A DNA stretch of 7,739 bases from Clostridia bacterium. GTDB lineage: Bacteria > Bacillota_A > Clostridia > Oscillospirales > CAG-272. The DNA lies in the NCBI GenBank assembly GCA_017626655.1, contig JAGAIH010000063.1, forward strand, positions 1-7,739, in the 5' to 3' direction. The notes under the pieces were generated by a model that did not search any database, was not told where the DNA came from, and was given only the letters and a program-made list of their open reading frames with translations. How positions within the stretch are numbered: position 1 is the stretch's first letter; the number at the start of each line of letters is the position of its first letter. The position numbers and the translations under genes are program-made. This document shows, piece by piece, positions 1 through 6,516 of the stretch.

Positions 1-4
1 GCAT
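1..4 (-). CDS. Start of a gene cut off by the window edge (next gene of the phoH operon)
   Basis: On the minus strand an ATG lies at bases 4-2, preceded by a good ribosome binding site (AAAGGAG, then the 6-base spacer TTACAT). It sits 26 bp beyond the phoH stop codon, in the same orientation. Only the first codon is visible, so the product cannot be read. By the gene order of B. subtilis and related Firmicutes, the expected product is the HD-domain membrane phosphodiesterase PgpH (YqfF) or the rRNA-processing endonuclease YbeY. That is an inference from synteny, not from this sequence. Confidence 0.6.
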
Positions 5-30
5 ATGTAACTCCTTTCCCTTGGGGCGTC

Positions 31-1143
31 TTACGTGTTATTGTTGCGGCGGGGTCTGTAGGCGGGACGGTCTCCGTTGCGGTCGTCGCGGCGGTCGTCC
101 CTGCGATCGCGGTCATCCCGACGGTCGCGGTCATCGCGACGACTCTCGCTGTTCTGCTGACGCTTGGCCGCCAGCTCGCGGTCGTAGGCGTCGTAGGCCA
201 GGATGATTTTCTGGACCAGGTGGTGGCGCACTACGTCCTTTTCGGTGAGGTAGTGGATTGAGATGTCCTCGATGCCGTCCAGGATCTTGATGGCGGTGGC
301 CAGGCCCGAGCGCTGGCCGAAGGGGAGGTCGGTCTGGGTCAGGTCACCCGTGACCACCACCTTGGAGCCGAAGCCCATACGGGTGAGGAACATCTTGATC
401 TGCTCGGGGGTGGCGTTCTGGGCCTCGTCCAGAATGATGAAGGCGTCGTCCAGGGTTCGGCCTCTCATGTAGGCCAGAGGGGCCACCTCGATGACTCCCT
501 TCTCCACCAGCTTCTGGTGGGTCTCGGGGCCCAGCATCTCTCCCAGGGCGTCGTAGAGAGGGCGGAGGTAGGGATCGATCTTACTGAGCAGGTCGCCGGG
601 GAGGAAGCCCAGCCGCTCGCCTGCCTCGATGGCGGGGCGGGTGAGGATGATGCGGGAGACCTGCTTCTCCTTCAGGGCCTTGACCGCCATGGCCACGGCG
701 AGGAAGGTCTTACCCGTACCCGCGGGGCCTACCCCCAGGGTGACGGTATTCTTGCGGATGGCCTCCACGTAGCGGGACTGGCCCGCGGTCTTGGCCTTGA
801 CGGGCTTGCCCTTGGCGGTGACGAAGATGCAGTCGGCGCCGATGGAGGTCAGCTCCCCGCCGTTGCCGCTGCCGATCATGTCCACCACGTAGCGCACCGA
901 CTGCTCGGTGATCTCGGCGGTGTGGCGCACCATGTCGCGGAGGTACTCCACCACGGCGGCGGCCAGGTTGACTTGATCCATGCTTTCGCCGCTGATGACG
1001 ATGGCGTCGGTGCCGTCCTCCCCCGACTTATTGCGGAGAGTGACGGGGAACTCCGCCTCAATGATGCGGAGGTTGACGTCGTAGGCGCCGAAGATGAGGG
1101 CGGTGGTCTCGGCGTTTTCGACCTTGATGATTCTTTGGTTCAT
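31..1143 (-). CDS. phoH: PhoH family ATPase
   Basis: A cytoplasmic P-loop NTPase of the PhoH family, 370 aa. Family members are linked to RNA metabolism, and phoH commonly sits beside ybeY; the exact substrate is unsettled. The Walker A motif GPAGTGKT is at residues 139-146. The family signature PAIEAGERLGFLPGDL is at about 170-185, Walker B FIILDEAQN at 235-243, and TGDLTQTDLP at 265-274. The N-terminal ~110 residues match the usual PhoH N-domain (a KH-like region in this subfamily). The ATG at 1143 is supported by CAGGAG seven bases upstream. It follows yqfD by 33 bp and precedes another gene by 26 bp, so it is operonic. An odd feature is the C-terminal tail after about residue 330: residues 335-355 are nearly all Arg and Asp, followed by a basic end with three Asn. 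Transcription could come from the sigma-E promoter of yqfC and from a candidate internal promoter in yqfD. Confidence 0.97.
   Translation of the reverse strand: MNQRIIKVENAETTALIFGAYDVNLRIIEAEFPVTLRNKSGEDGTDAIVISGESMDQVNLAAAVVEYLRDMVRHTAEITEQSVRYVVDMIGSGNGGELTSIGADCIFVTAKGKPVKAKTAGQSRYVEAIRKNTVTLGVGPAGTGKTFLAVAMAVKALKEKQVSRIILTRPAIEAGERLGFLPGDLLSKIDPYLRPLYDALGEMLGPETHQKLVEKGVIEVAPLAYMRGRTLDDAFIILDEAQNATPEQIKMFLTRMGFGSKVVVTGDLTQTDLPFGQRSGLATAIKILDGIEDISIHYLTEKDVVRHHLVQKIILAYDAYDRELAAKRQQNSESRRDDRDRRDDRDRRDDRRDDRNGDRPAYRPRRNNNT
79..141 (-). repeat. Arg/Asp-rich tandem repeat coding the PhoH C-terminal tail
   Basis: These bases encode PhoH residues 335-355, built from short units such as RRDDRD and RRDD in tandem. 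At DNA level this is an imperfect repeat of GTC/CGG/CGC-type triplets. It lies outside the conserved ATPase core, which ends near residue 325. It could be a disordered charged tail that contacts RNA or protein, or simply slippage-prone low-complexity sequence. The repeat is seen directly; its function is unknown. Confidence 0.8.
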
Positions 1144-1176
1144 GTATACGCTCCTGTTTGGGGTGTGTTTGGGGGT

Positions 1177-2361
1177 TCAGTCCGCCACCTGTATGGGCCG
1201 CTCGGTCGCGATATCCTCGATGGCGGTAAGGGTACAGGTCAGAGTCAGGGAATCCTCGCCGTGGCGCACCGTGACGGTCTTGCCGATGAGGGCGGCGCCC
1301 CCGGGGAGGGAGGCTATGTAGCGGGCCAGCTCCAGGTAGGCCAGCTCCTCAGCCTCGGCGTAGGTGCGGGTGGCGGGGGTCATCTCATAGGGCAGATACC
1401 AGACGGTGCGGGTGGAAATGGGAAAACCCACGCCATCCGCAAGACCCCATGATTTCTCATCCTCCATTATATCACAAAACCCCGCCATATTTCCATACTT
1501 ATTTGAAAATTTTATGTGACGGCCGAAAAAAAACAGGCTTTTTTCGGGGTCAAGGGCGGCTGTATATCGTTTTTCCTCGTAGGACAGGGGGATCTCCACC
1601 GAAAAGATCCGTGTGGTGCGGGCAAAGACCTTCGCCTTGGCCGACTCCACCCGCACCCCCAGCTGGGTGGAATCGTAGATCCCGCTGACCAGGATATCCC
1701 CCTTTCCCACGGTCTGCCCCGCCTTGACGCGGACGTTCCCCGACTCCAGCTCGATGTACTCGATGACCCCGCCCTCGGCGGCCACCATGTCCCGCGGGGT
1801 CTCGGGAGGGATCTCGGGCGGCTCCGCCGCCTCCCGCACCTCCACGTAAGCCACGGTTCCCTTGCGGTTCACCGACAGCCAGGCCAGGCGGTGATCGAGG
1901 AGGAGGACCCGATTCTCGGTGACGTCAGCCTCAAAGCCTCGGATGGAGGTGCCTACCGTCAATCCGCAGGCGGCCAGGGACTGACGGATGGCGTGATCCG
2001 ACACCATTTCGTTCCCGCTGACGCGGATATCCCAGAAGACGCTTTGAGCGGCCAGAAAGAGGGCGAGCCCCAGGAAGAATCCCACCACCAGGCCGAGGCG
2101 GCGGGACAGGCGGCGCAAAAGCAGGGGGAGTCCGCCCTCTCCCCGCCGCTCTACGGGGATACCGTACTCGCCGCAGAGGGACTCCAGAAAGCGAGCGGCG
2201 CGGAGGGAGAAGCGGAGGGAGATCCCCCCGTCGGGCAGACTTTGGAAGTTCTCGTAGGCGATCCCCCGACGGCGGCAGACCTCCAGGAGGCGGGCGGCGT
2301 GATCCTCGTCGGTGGAGAAGGTGCGGTATCCCGCAATCAGATAGGACAGGGAGGGGATCAC
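1177..2361 (-). CDS. yqfD: Sporulation protein YqfD
   Basis: A YqfD family protein, 394 aa, the usual length. In B. subtilis, yqfD belongs to the sigma-E mother-cell regulon and is needed for efficient sporulation; its biochemical role is not known. The cytoplasmic N-terminal part (1-88) ends in a basic patch (LLRRLSRRLG). One membrane segment follows at about 89-107 (LGLVVGFFLGLALFLAAQS). After it comes a POTRA/FtsQ-like stretch at about 110-178, starting VFWDIRVSGNEMVSDHAIRQ. A biotinyl-lipoyl-like hairpin around 198-228 contains VKAGQTVGKGDILVSG. The start is a GTG at 2361, chosen because it overlaps the yqfC stop (GTGA) and has an excellent GGAGGTGA site four bases upstream, which implies translational coupling. 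Codons around residues 277-303 are distinctly AT-rich, unlike the rest of the gene. The family call rests on whole-protein resemblance and on its position between yqfC and phoH. Confidence 0.93.
   Translation of the reverse strand: MIPSLSYLIAGYRTFSTDEDHAARLLEVCRRRGIAYENFQSLPDGGISLRFSLRAARFLESLCGEYGIPVERRGEGGLPLLLRRLSRRLGLVVGFFLGLALFLAAQSVFWDIRVSGNEMVSDHAIRQSLAACGLTVGTSIRGFEADVTENRVLLLDHRLAWLSVNRKGTVAYVEVREAAEPPEIPPETPRDMVAAEGGVIEYIELESGNVRVKAGQTVGKGDILVSGIYDSTQLGVRVESAKAKVFARTTRIFSVEIPLSYEEKRYTAALDPEKSLFFFGRHIKFSNKYGNMAGFCDIMEDEKSWGLADGVGFPISTRTVWYLPYEMTPATRTYAEAEELAYLELARYIASLPGGAALIGKTVTVRHGEDSLTLTCTLTAIEDIATERPIQVAD
1466..1474 (-). promoter_or_regulatory. Candidate internal sigma-A promoter (extended -10) inside yqfD
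   Basis: Read on the minus strand, the sequence TGATATAAT gives a perfect TATAAT (1471-1466) with the TG of an extended -10 (1474-1473). It lies in an AT-rich island of about 1455-1535 that includes A/T tracts upstream. No good -35 hexamer is found 16-18 bases upstream; at a 17-base spacer the hexamer is GGAAAT. A transcript would start near 1460 and run about 315 bases through the end of yqfD to phoH. It could supply phoH and the downstream genes during growth, when the sporulation promoter is silent. Function is inferred from the motif only. Confidence 0.4.
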
Positions 2362-2684
2362 AGCGTCACCTCCCCGTCGGCAAAGCTCACCGCGCAGATG
2401 TAGCCCTCAATGCCCACCGCCCCCGCCAGGTAGGCGGTGCAGATGAGACGACAGCCCGTGACCGTCAGGGTGGCGTTCTCCACCGCCAGTCTGACCTCAC
2501 AGGGGGAGAAGTCCAGGATCTTGCGGCAGCCATGGACCGTGAGGCTGTTGCGCCCCCGCAGATCCAGGCGCAGGCCTCCCCCCGTCAGGTCCGCGGGGAT
2601 GTCCAGCTTGACCGCCAGCCATTCCCCCAGGGGACGGCGGGCGGCGTCGCCCTTGCCCCTGCCTTTTGTCTTGTGGTGATTCAT
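2358..2684 (-). CDS. yqfC: Sporulation protein YqfC (YabP/YqfC family)
   Basis: A small protein of 108 aa in the YabP/YqfC family, known from endospore formers and under sigma-E control in B. subtilis; its molecular function is not established. The basic N-terminus (MNHHKTKGRGKG) is followed by LDIPADLTGGG at about 28-37. After that comes the family's run of short beta strands: LTVHGCRKILDFSPCEVRLAVENATLTVTG at about 48-77, then LAGAVGIEGYICAVSF to the end. No signal peptide or membrane segment is seen. The ATG at 2684 is preferred because GGGAGG stands nine bases upstream. An in-frame start 12 codons earlier would begin inside the candidate promoter and has no such site. The stop overlaps the yqfD start by four bases. 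YqfC and YqfD are probably made in fixed proportion and act together, as their conserved adjacency suggests. Confidence 0.9.
   Translation of the reverse strand: MNHHKTKGRGKGDAARRPLGEWLAVKLDIPADLTGGGLRLDLRGRNSLTVHGCRKILDFSPCEVRLAVENATLTVTGCRLICTAYLAGAVGIEGYICAVSFADGEVTL
2366..2375 (-). promoter_or_regulatory. Strong ribosome binding site of yqfD inside the yqfC end
   Basis: On the minus strand GGGGAGGTGA lies four bases before the GTG start of yqfD, within the last codons of yqfC. Eight bases (GGAGGTGA) match the anti-Shine-Dalgarno complement. This decides in favour of the GTG start and fits coupled translation of the pair. Confidence 0.85.
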
Positions 2685-2709
2685 GATTCCCGACCTCCCG
2701 CCATATAGT
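2681..2709 (+). promoter_or_regulatory. Putative sigma-E promoter of ylbJ
   Basis: TCATGATT (2681-2688), 13 bases and CATATAGT (2702-2709) form a sigma-E-like promoter reading right. It is the mirror image of the yqfC promoter on the other strand. The predicted start is near 2716, about 30 bases before the ylbJ ATG at 2747. The -35 contains the start codon of yqfC on the opposite strand. ylbJ is sigma-E dependent in B. subtilis, which agrees. Confidence 0.55.
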
Positions 2710-2721
2710 GTATGCACCAAA

Positions 2722-2750
2722 ACTATATGCAGGGGGCTTTACCGTCATGA
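2722..2750 (-). promoter_or_regulatory. Putative sigma-E promoter of yqfC-yqfD
   Basis: Read on the minus strand, TCATGACG (2750-2743), a 13-base spacer and CATATAGT (2729-2722) resemble the sigma-E pattern of a TCATATT-like -35 and a CATACAAT-like -10. The predicted start is near 2715, giving a leader of about 30 bases with GGGAGG before yqfC. The -35 overlaps the ATG of the divergent gene ylbJ. The assignment fits the known sigma-E dependence of yqfCD in B. subtilis, but it is a motif match only. Confidence 0.55.
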
Positions 2751-3910
2751 CCCACAAGCGCCGTTCCGTCTTCCCCGCCAAGCCCGCGACCCACAGCCGT
2801 CCCTCGGCGGGGCAGGTGGGCTTCCTCCTCATGTCCACCTTCTGCTTTATTCTGGTCCTCCGCAACTCCGACGCCGCCATCGAATACATGGGGAGAGGTC
2901 TGACTCTGTGCGCGCGGACCGTGATCCCTTCCCTCTTTCCTTTTATGGTGATCTCGGAGCTATTGGTCTCCAGCGGGGCGGGGGAGGCTCTGGGGCGGCT
3001 CTTCGCGGGGGTCATGAAGTGGATTTTCGGGGTGTCGGGGGCAGGGGCCTCGGCGGTGTTTCTGGGGTCCATGTGCGGCTTTCCCGTGGGGGCGCGGGTG
3101 GCGGTGGCGCTCTACGACAAGGGGGCCATCTCCAAGGGAGAGTGCGAGCATCTGCTGACCTTCGTCAGCAACCCCAGCTCGGCCTTCCTCATCACGGCGG
3201 TGGGGGTGTCCCTCTACGGGAGTCGCAGACTGGGGGTGGTTCTGTACTGCGTGGTGCTGGGGTGCGGGCTTTTGACGGGGCTTTTGGCCCGTTTCCTTCT
3301 GGGGCGGGGCGGTGAGGCGGAGGAGCATCCTCATTTCCCCTCGGGGCTTCACCTGGGCGGAGTGGAGACCTTCACGGGGGCGGTGTCCTCGGCGGCCACG
3401 GGGATGCTGACGGTCTGCGCCTACGTCATCTTCTTCTCGGCCATCACGGGGGCCTTGGGGGAGGCGGTCCGGGGGCGGGGGCTTCTCGGTGAGGTGGGGT
3501 ATACCCTCTTCAGCGGGATCCTGGAGATGACGGGAGGCATCGGGCTGGCCTCGGCGCTGGCGGGGCATTGGCCCATCATTCTGACGGCGGCCTTCGCGGG
3601 GTGGTCGGGGGTGTCGGTCCATTGTCAGGTCATGACCCTGTGCGGGGGGCGGGGGTTATCCTTTAAGCCCTATATCCTGGCCAAGGCGGTCCAGGGTCTG
3701 CTCTGCGGCGGGGTCACGGCGGGGCTTTTGCGGTGGTTCCCCGCTCTCCTGTCCCCCGCCGAGGGAATGGTCACCGACGCTATCCTGGCCTTCATGTCCA
3801 TGAAGGATATCACCCTACCTGCCCTGCTCACCGACGGGATCTTCGTAGCGGGGTGGATCCTCTCGGCGGTGCGGGGGTGGAAATCCGGGAATTTGATTCA
3901 AAAACCCTGA
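2747..3910 (+). CDS. ylbJ: Sporulation integral membrane protein YlbJ
   Basis: A polytopic membrane protein of the YlbJ family, 387 aa from the chosen start. In B. subtilis ylbJ is a sigma-E gene needed for normal spore formation, and the family shares the gate/nucleoside-recognition fold with transporters; no substrate is known. Hydrophobic segments are visible at about 22-39, 60-75, 95-118, 143-158, 162-184, 217-240, 275-290, 312-328 and 357-374. Conserved signatures are GSMCGFPVGARVAVALY (107-123), SNPSSAFLI (141-149), EMTGGIGLAS (260-269) and GWSGVSVHCQVM (285-296). The ATG at 2747 follows AGGGGG by ten bases. An in-frame GTG at 2708 would add 13 residues, but it lies inside the candidate -10 box and has no ribosome site. 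The coding strand is unusually rich in G runs of four to six. It is divergent from yqfC, with 62 bp between start codons. Confidence 0.93.
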   Translation: MTHKRRSVFPAKPATHSRPSAGQVGFLLMSTFCFILVLRNSDAAIEYMGRGLTLCARTVIPSLFPFMVISELLVSSGAGEALGRLFAGVMKWIFGVSGAGASAVFLGSMCGFPVGARVAVALYDKGAISKGECEHLLTFVSNPSSAFLITAVGVSLYGSRRLGVVLYCVVLGCGLLTGLLARFLLGRGGEAEEHPHFPSGLHLGGVETFTGAVSSAATGMLTVCAYVIFFSAITGALGEAVRGRGLLGEVGYTLFSGILEMTGGIGLASALAGHWPIILTAAFAGWSGVSVHCQVMTLCGGRGLSFKPYILAKAVQGLLCGGVTAGLLRWFPALLSPAEGMVTDAILAFMSMKDITLPALLTDGIFVAGWILSAVRGWKSGNLIQKP

Positions 3911-3917
3911 CAGGGCA

Positions 3918-3946
3918 TTGACACGGCCCCCTGAAAATGGTATAAT
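3918..3946 (+). promoter_or_regulatory. Strong sigma-A promoter of the aminopeptidase gene
   Basis: TTGACA (3918-3923), a 17-base spacer and TATAAT (3941-3946) match the vegetative consensus at every position. TG at 3938-3939 adds an extended -10 (TGGTATAAT). The transcript should start near 3953, about 30 bases before the start codon. It begins only 7 bases after the ylbJ stop, so this is the main break between the sporulation genes and the right-hand genes. Confidence 0.9.
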
Positions 3947-3982
3947 GAAGGGTAGAAATTTGTTGAATCGGAGGTTTCTTTT

Positions 3983-5299
3983 ATGAACCAGGCCCTGTTT
4001 GATTATATCAAGGCGTCCCCCACCGCCTACCACGCCACCGCCCACACCGCTGACATTCTGAAGCAGTCGGGCTACACCGAGCTGTACGAGCATGAGAAGT
4101 GGGCCCTGGAGGAGGGTAAAGGCTACTTCGTGACCCGCAATGGCTCCTCCCTCATCGCCTTCCGCACCCCCGACGATTTGGCTGAAAAAGAGAATTGGGG
4201 CGGCTTTCTGATGACCGCCGCCCATGGAGACTCCCCTTGCTTCAAGATCAAGGAAAACGCCGAAATGAACGACGGCCACCATCTGCGCCTGTCTGTGGAG
4301 AAGTACGGCGGTATGCTCTGCGCCTCCTGGACCGATCGGCCTCTGTCGGTGGCGGGGCGGGTGTTGGTACGCACTGAGGGAGGCATCGCCACGCGGCTGG
4401 TGGATCTGGGCGACCCCTGCGCCATCATCCCCAACGTGGCCATCCACATGAACCGCAACGCCAACGACGGCATGAGCTACAACCCCGCCGTGGATATGAT
4501 CCCTCTCTGCGGGGAGGCCTCTGACGCGGGCGTCCTCCGCAAGGAGATCGCCGACGAGCTGGACATCCGTGAGGAGGATATTCTCACCACCGATCTGTTC
4601 CTCTACAACCCCCAGGTGGGTGTGGAATGGAACGGCTACGTCTCCGCCCCCCGTCTGGACGATCTCCAGTGCGCCTTCGCCTCTTTGACCGCTTTTCTGA
4701 ATGCCGATATCGACTACGGGCGTAACCCCTTCAATATCCCCGTGTACTGTCTTTTTGATAACGAGGAAGTGGGCAGCCAAACCAAGCAGGGCGCGGCCTC
4801 TACCTTCCTGTACGATACCCTTTCACGCTTTGGCGAGGCTGTGGGGCTGACCCAGGCGGATATTCTGCGTAAGCTGTCCTCCTCCTTCCTGGTCTCCTGC
4901 GACAACGCCCACGCCGTCCATCCCAACCATCCCGAGTACCAGGACAAGAACCATGCCGTCTACATGAACGGCGGTGTGGTGGTGAAGTACAACGCCAACC
5001 AGCGGTATACCACCGACGGTGTCTCGGCCGCCATCTTCGAGCTGATCTGCGAACGAGCAGGGGTGCCAATCCAGCGCTACGCCAACCGCGCCGATATGCC
5101 CGGCGGGTCTACCCTGGGCAACATCGCCAACACCCAGGTGTCCCTGAACACCATCGACATCGGACTGCCTCAGCTGGCCATGCACTCGGCCTTTGAGACG
5201 GCGGGGGGCAAGGATACCAAGATGATGGTCAGAGCCCTCACTGCCTTCTTCCGCGCCGATATCCGCGCCGGAGGGAACGGCACGTACAAGGTCAACTGA
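3983..5299 (+). CDS. apeB: M18 family aminopeptidase
   Basis: A cytoplasmic zinc aminopeptidase of peptidase family M18 (aspartyl aminopeptidase/aminopeptidase I type), 438 aa, the usual bacterial length. It would remove N-terminal residues from peptides; members usually assemble as dodecamers. Active-site residues by family comparison: His81 and Asp83 in AAHGDSP, Asp226 in RLDD, Glu261 and Glu262 in DNEEVGS (base and metal ligand), Asp307 in CDNAHA, and His401 in AMHS. All are present, so the enzyme should be active. Other family marks are RYTTDG (341-346) and MPGGSTLGNI (372-381). The ATG at 3983 has CGGAGGT eight bases upstream. It has its own consensus promoter and is probably expressed during growth. 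No clear terminator follows, so read-through into the foldase gene 103 bases on is possible. The ApeB subgroup name is by resemblance. Confidence 0.96.
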   Translation: MNQALFDYIKASPTAYHATAHTADILKQSGYTELYEHEKWALEEGKGYFVTRNGSSLIAFRTPDDLAEKENWGGFLMTAAHGDSPCFKIKENAEMNDGHHLRLSVEKYGGMLCASWTDRPLSVAGRVLVRTEGGIATRLVDLGDPCAIIPNVAIHMNRNANDGMSYNPAVDMIPLCGEASDAGVLRKEIADELDIREEDILTTDLFLYNPQVGVEWNGYVSAPRLDDLQCAFASLTAFLNADIDYGRNPFNIPVYCLFDNEEVGSQTKQGAASTFLYDTLSRFGEAVGLTQADILRKLSSSFLVSCDNAHAVHPNHPEYQDKNHAVYMNGGVVVKYNANQRYTTDGVSAAIFELICERAGVPIQRYANRADMPGGSTLGNIANTQVSLNTIDIGLPQLAMHSAFETAGGKDTKMMVRALTAFFRADIRAGGNGTYKVN

Positions 5300-5345
5300 T
5301 TTTTCGGAATGGTTTCCCTCTCTTCATACCTCGGTCACAATCCTG

Positions 5346-5354
5346 TGGTATACT
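5346..5354 (+). promoter_or_regulatory. Candidate extended -10 promoter of the foldase gene
   Basis: TGGTATACT gives an extended -10 (TG at 5346-5347, TATACT at 5349-5354). The best -35-like hexamer, TTCATA at 5323-5328, is 20 bases away and weak. The box lies between the arms of a short inverted repeat, CCTGT (5342-5346) and ACAGG (5356-5360), which could be an operator or chance. A start near 5361 would leave a leader of about 40 bases. Confidence 0.5.
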
Positions 5355-5402
5355 GACAGGAGATTCTGATTTCCAACCGCAAAAAAGAAAGGATGGACGC
5401 TT

Positions 5403-6506
5403 ATGGCATCCGCAAATACCAAGTCCCTTCCCCAAAAGAAGGGCATGAGCAAGAAGAAAAAGATCATCACCATCGTGGTGGTGGCCGTGCTGGCCGTCGC
5501 CCTGATCGGAGGCGTGATCGCCGCCGTGGCCCTCTCCAACGGGGAGAAGTACAGGCAGTACGCCGCCGACCGCAAGACCGTGGCCACCTGCAACGGCTAC
5601 GAGATCCCCTACGAGGAGCTGTACTTCGTCACCATGTTCTATAAGGACGCCATGACCGACACCTACGGCGAGGGCATCTGGGACGATCCCGCCACCGCCG
5701 AGGAGTACCGCGACGAGCTGGAGGCCCTGGTGCTGGAGAACCTCAACCAGAACTACGTCATCCTCTCGGCCTGCCGCAACCTGGGCATCCGAACCGAGGG
5801 CGCCGAGATCGACAAGTACGTGGACAAGGAGATGGCCAACCTCAAGGATGCCTTCGAGAGCAACAAGGAGTACGAGGCCTGGCTCGCCGAGCATTGGATG
5901 ACCGAGCATTACATGCGCTTCTCTTTGAGCGTCAGCTACCTGGAGTCGGCTCTGTACTACACCCTGCTGGACAACGATATGCTGCTTTACACCCTGGACA
6001 ACGTGGCGGATTTCCGCGACTACGTGGAGACCAGCGGTGACTTCGTCCGCACCCTGCACGTCTTCATCGAGAACGTCGAGGGGGAGGAGCCCGCCGCTAA
6101 CCTGGCCCTGGCCCAGGAGATCAGCGACGCTCTCCAGGCTGAGGAGGATCCCCAGGCCCGCCGCGAGCTGCTCAGCCAGTACATCGGCTCGTCGGTCAAC
6201 GACGATCTCCTCAGCGTGACGGGGGATGGCTACTACTTCACCCGCGGCGAAATGGACGAGGCCTACGAGAAGGCCGCCTTCGACCTGGCCATGGGTGAGG
6301 TCAGCGATCCCGTGGTGTGCAGCGGAGGTAACTTCGTCATCATGCGCCTGTACCCCGACGCCGACTACATCCGGGAGAACACCCAGCAGCTCCTGGACAA
6401 CTACCACGGTGTGGCGGTTGGTCTCTATGAGGAGCAGTTCCGCGAGGACTGCGTGGTGTTCCTCAACGAGTACGGCGAGAGCATTGACCTCCTCGCCATG
6501 AAGTGA
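5403..6506 (+). CDS. Membrane-anchored PrsA/SurA-like foldase (parvulin-type peptidylprolyl isomerase homologue)
   Basis: An envelope protein of 367 aa that probably helps exported proteins fold outside the membrane. After a Lys-rich start (KKKK at 17-20) there is one membrane segment at about 21-45 with no lipobox cysteine, so it is a signal anchor rather than the lipoprotein form typical of PrsA. Residues about 58-200 resemble the helical SurA_N/chaperone region (NGYEIPYEELYF, then acidic helices). Residues about 214-317 resemble a PPIC rotamase: TLHVFI, GDGYYFTRGEMDEAYEKAAF, GEVSDPV. The first catalytic-region histidine is kept (His219). The usual GYHII motif near the end reads GNFVI, so the second histidine is replaced (about Phe311). 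It may act as a chaperone without isomerase activity. The ATG at 5403 has GAAAGGA nine bases upstream. It is followed after 10 bp by another membrane-anchored protein, probably in one operon. Confidence 0.87.
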   Translation: MASANTKSLPQKKGMSKKKKIITIVVVAVLAVALIGGVIAAVALSNGEKYRQYAADRKTVATCNGYEIPYEELYFVTMFYKDAMTDTYGEGIWDDPATAEEYRDELEALVLENLNQNYVILSACRNLGIRTEGAEIDKYVDKEMANLKDAFESNKEYEAWLAEHWMTEHYMRFSLSVSYLESALYYTLLDNDMLLYTLDNVADFRDYVETSGDFVRTLHVFIENVEGEEPAANLALAQEISDALQAEEDPQARRELLSQYIGSSVNDDLLSVTGDGYYFTRGEMDEAYEKAAFDLAMGEVSDPVVCSGGNFVIMRLYPDADYIRENTQQLLDNYHGVAVGLYEEQFREDCVVFLNEYGESIDLLAMK

Positions 6507-6516
6507 GGCCCGATCC

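Noticed and set aside
517..2403. Two long plus-strand frames (517-1452 and 1516-2403) opposite phoH and yqfD
   Set aside because: They are antisense shadows of well-identified genes, with Gly/Asp/His-rich composition and no family resemblance.
2707..2714. CATACACT on the minus strand as the yqfC -10 box
   Set aside because: It matches the sigma-E -10 better than CATATAGT, but the bases 13-15 upstream (around CCCCTGCA) do not resemble a -35, and the transcript would start almost at the ribosome site.
2708..2746. In-frame GTG at 2708 as the ylbJ start
   Set aside because: It lies within the candidate -10 region and has no Shine-Dalgarno site, whereas the ATG at 2747 follows AGGGGG.
2975..3011. 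G-quadruplex candidate in ylbJ formed by runs of four to five G
   Set aside because: Three runs are close enough, but the loop to the fourth is 11 bases, beyond the usual seven. Other G-run clusters in the gene also fall short of four tracts.
3904..3914. CCCTGACAGGG as a terminator after ylbJ
   Set aside because: The stem has only four to five pairs with a tiny loop and no T run follows. It borders the -35 of the next promoter.
3815..4780. A 321-codon minus-strand frame opposite the aminopeptidase
   Set aside because: It is the complement of conserved M18 codons, rich in Gly, Val and His, with no family motif.
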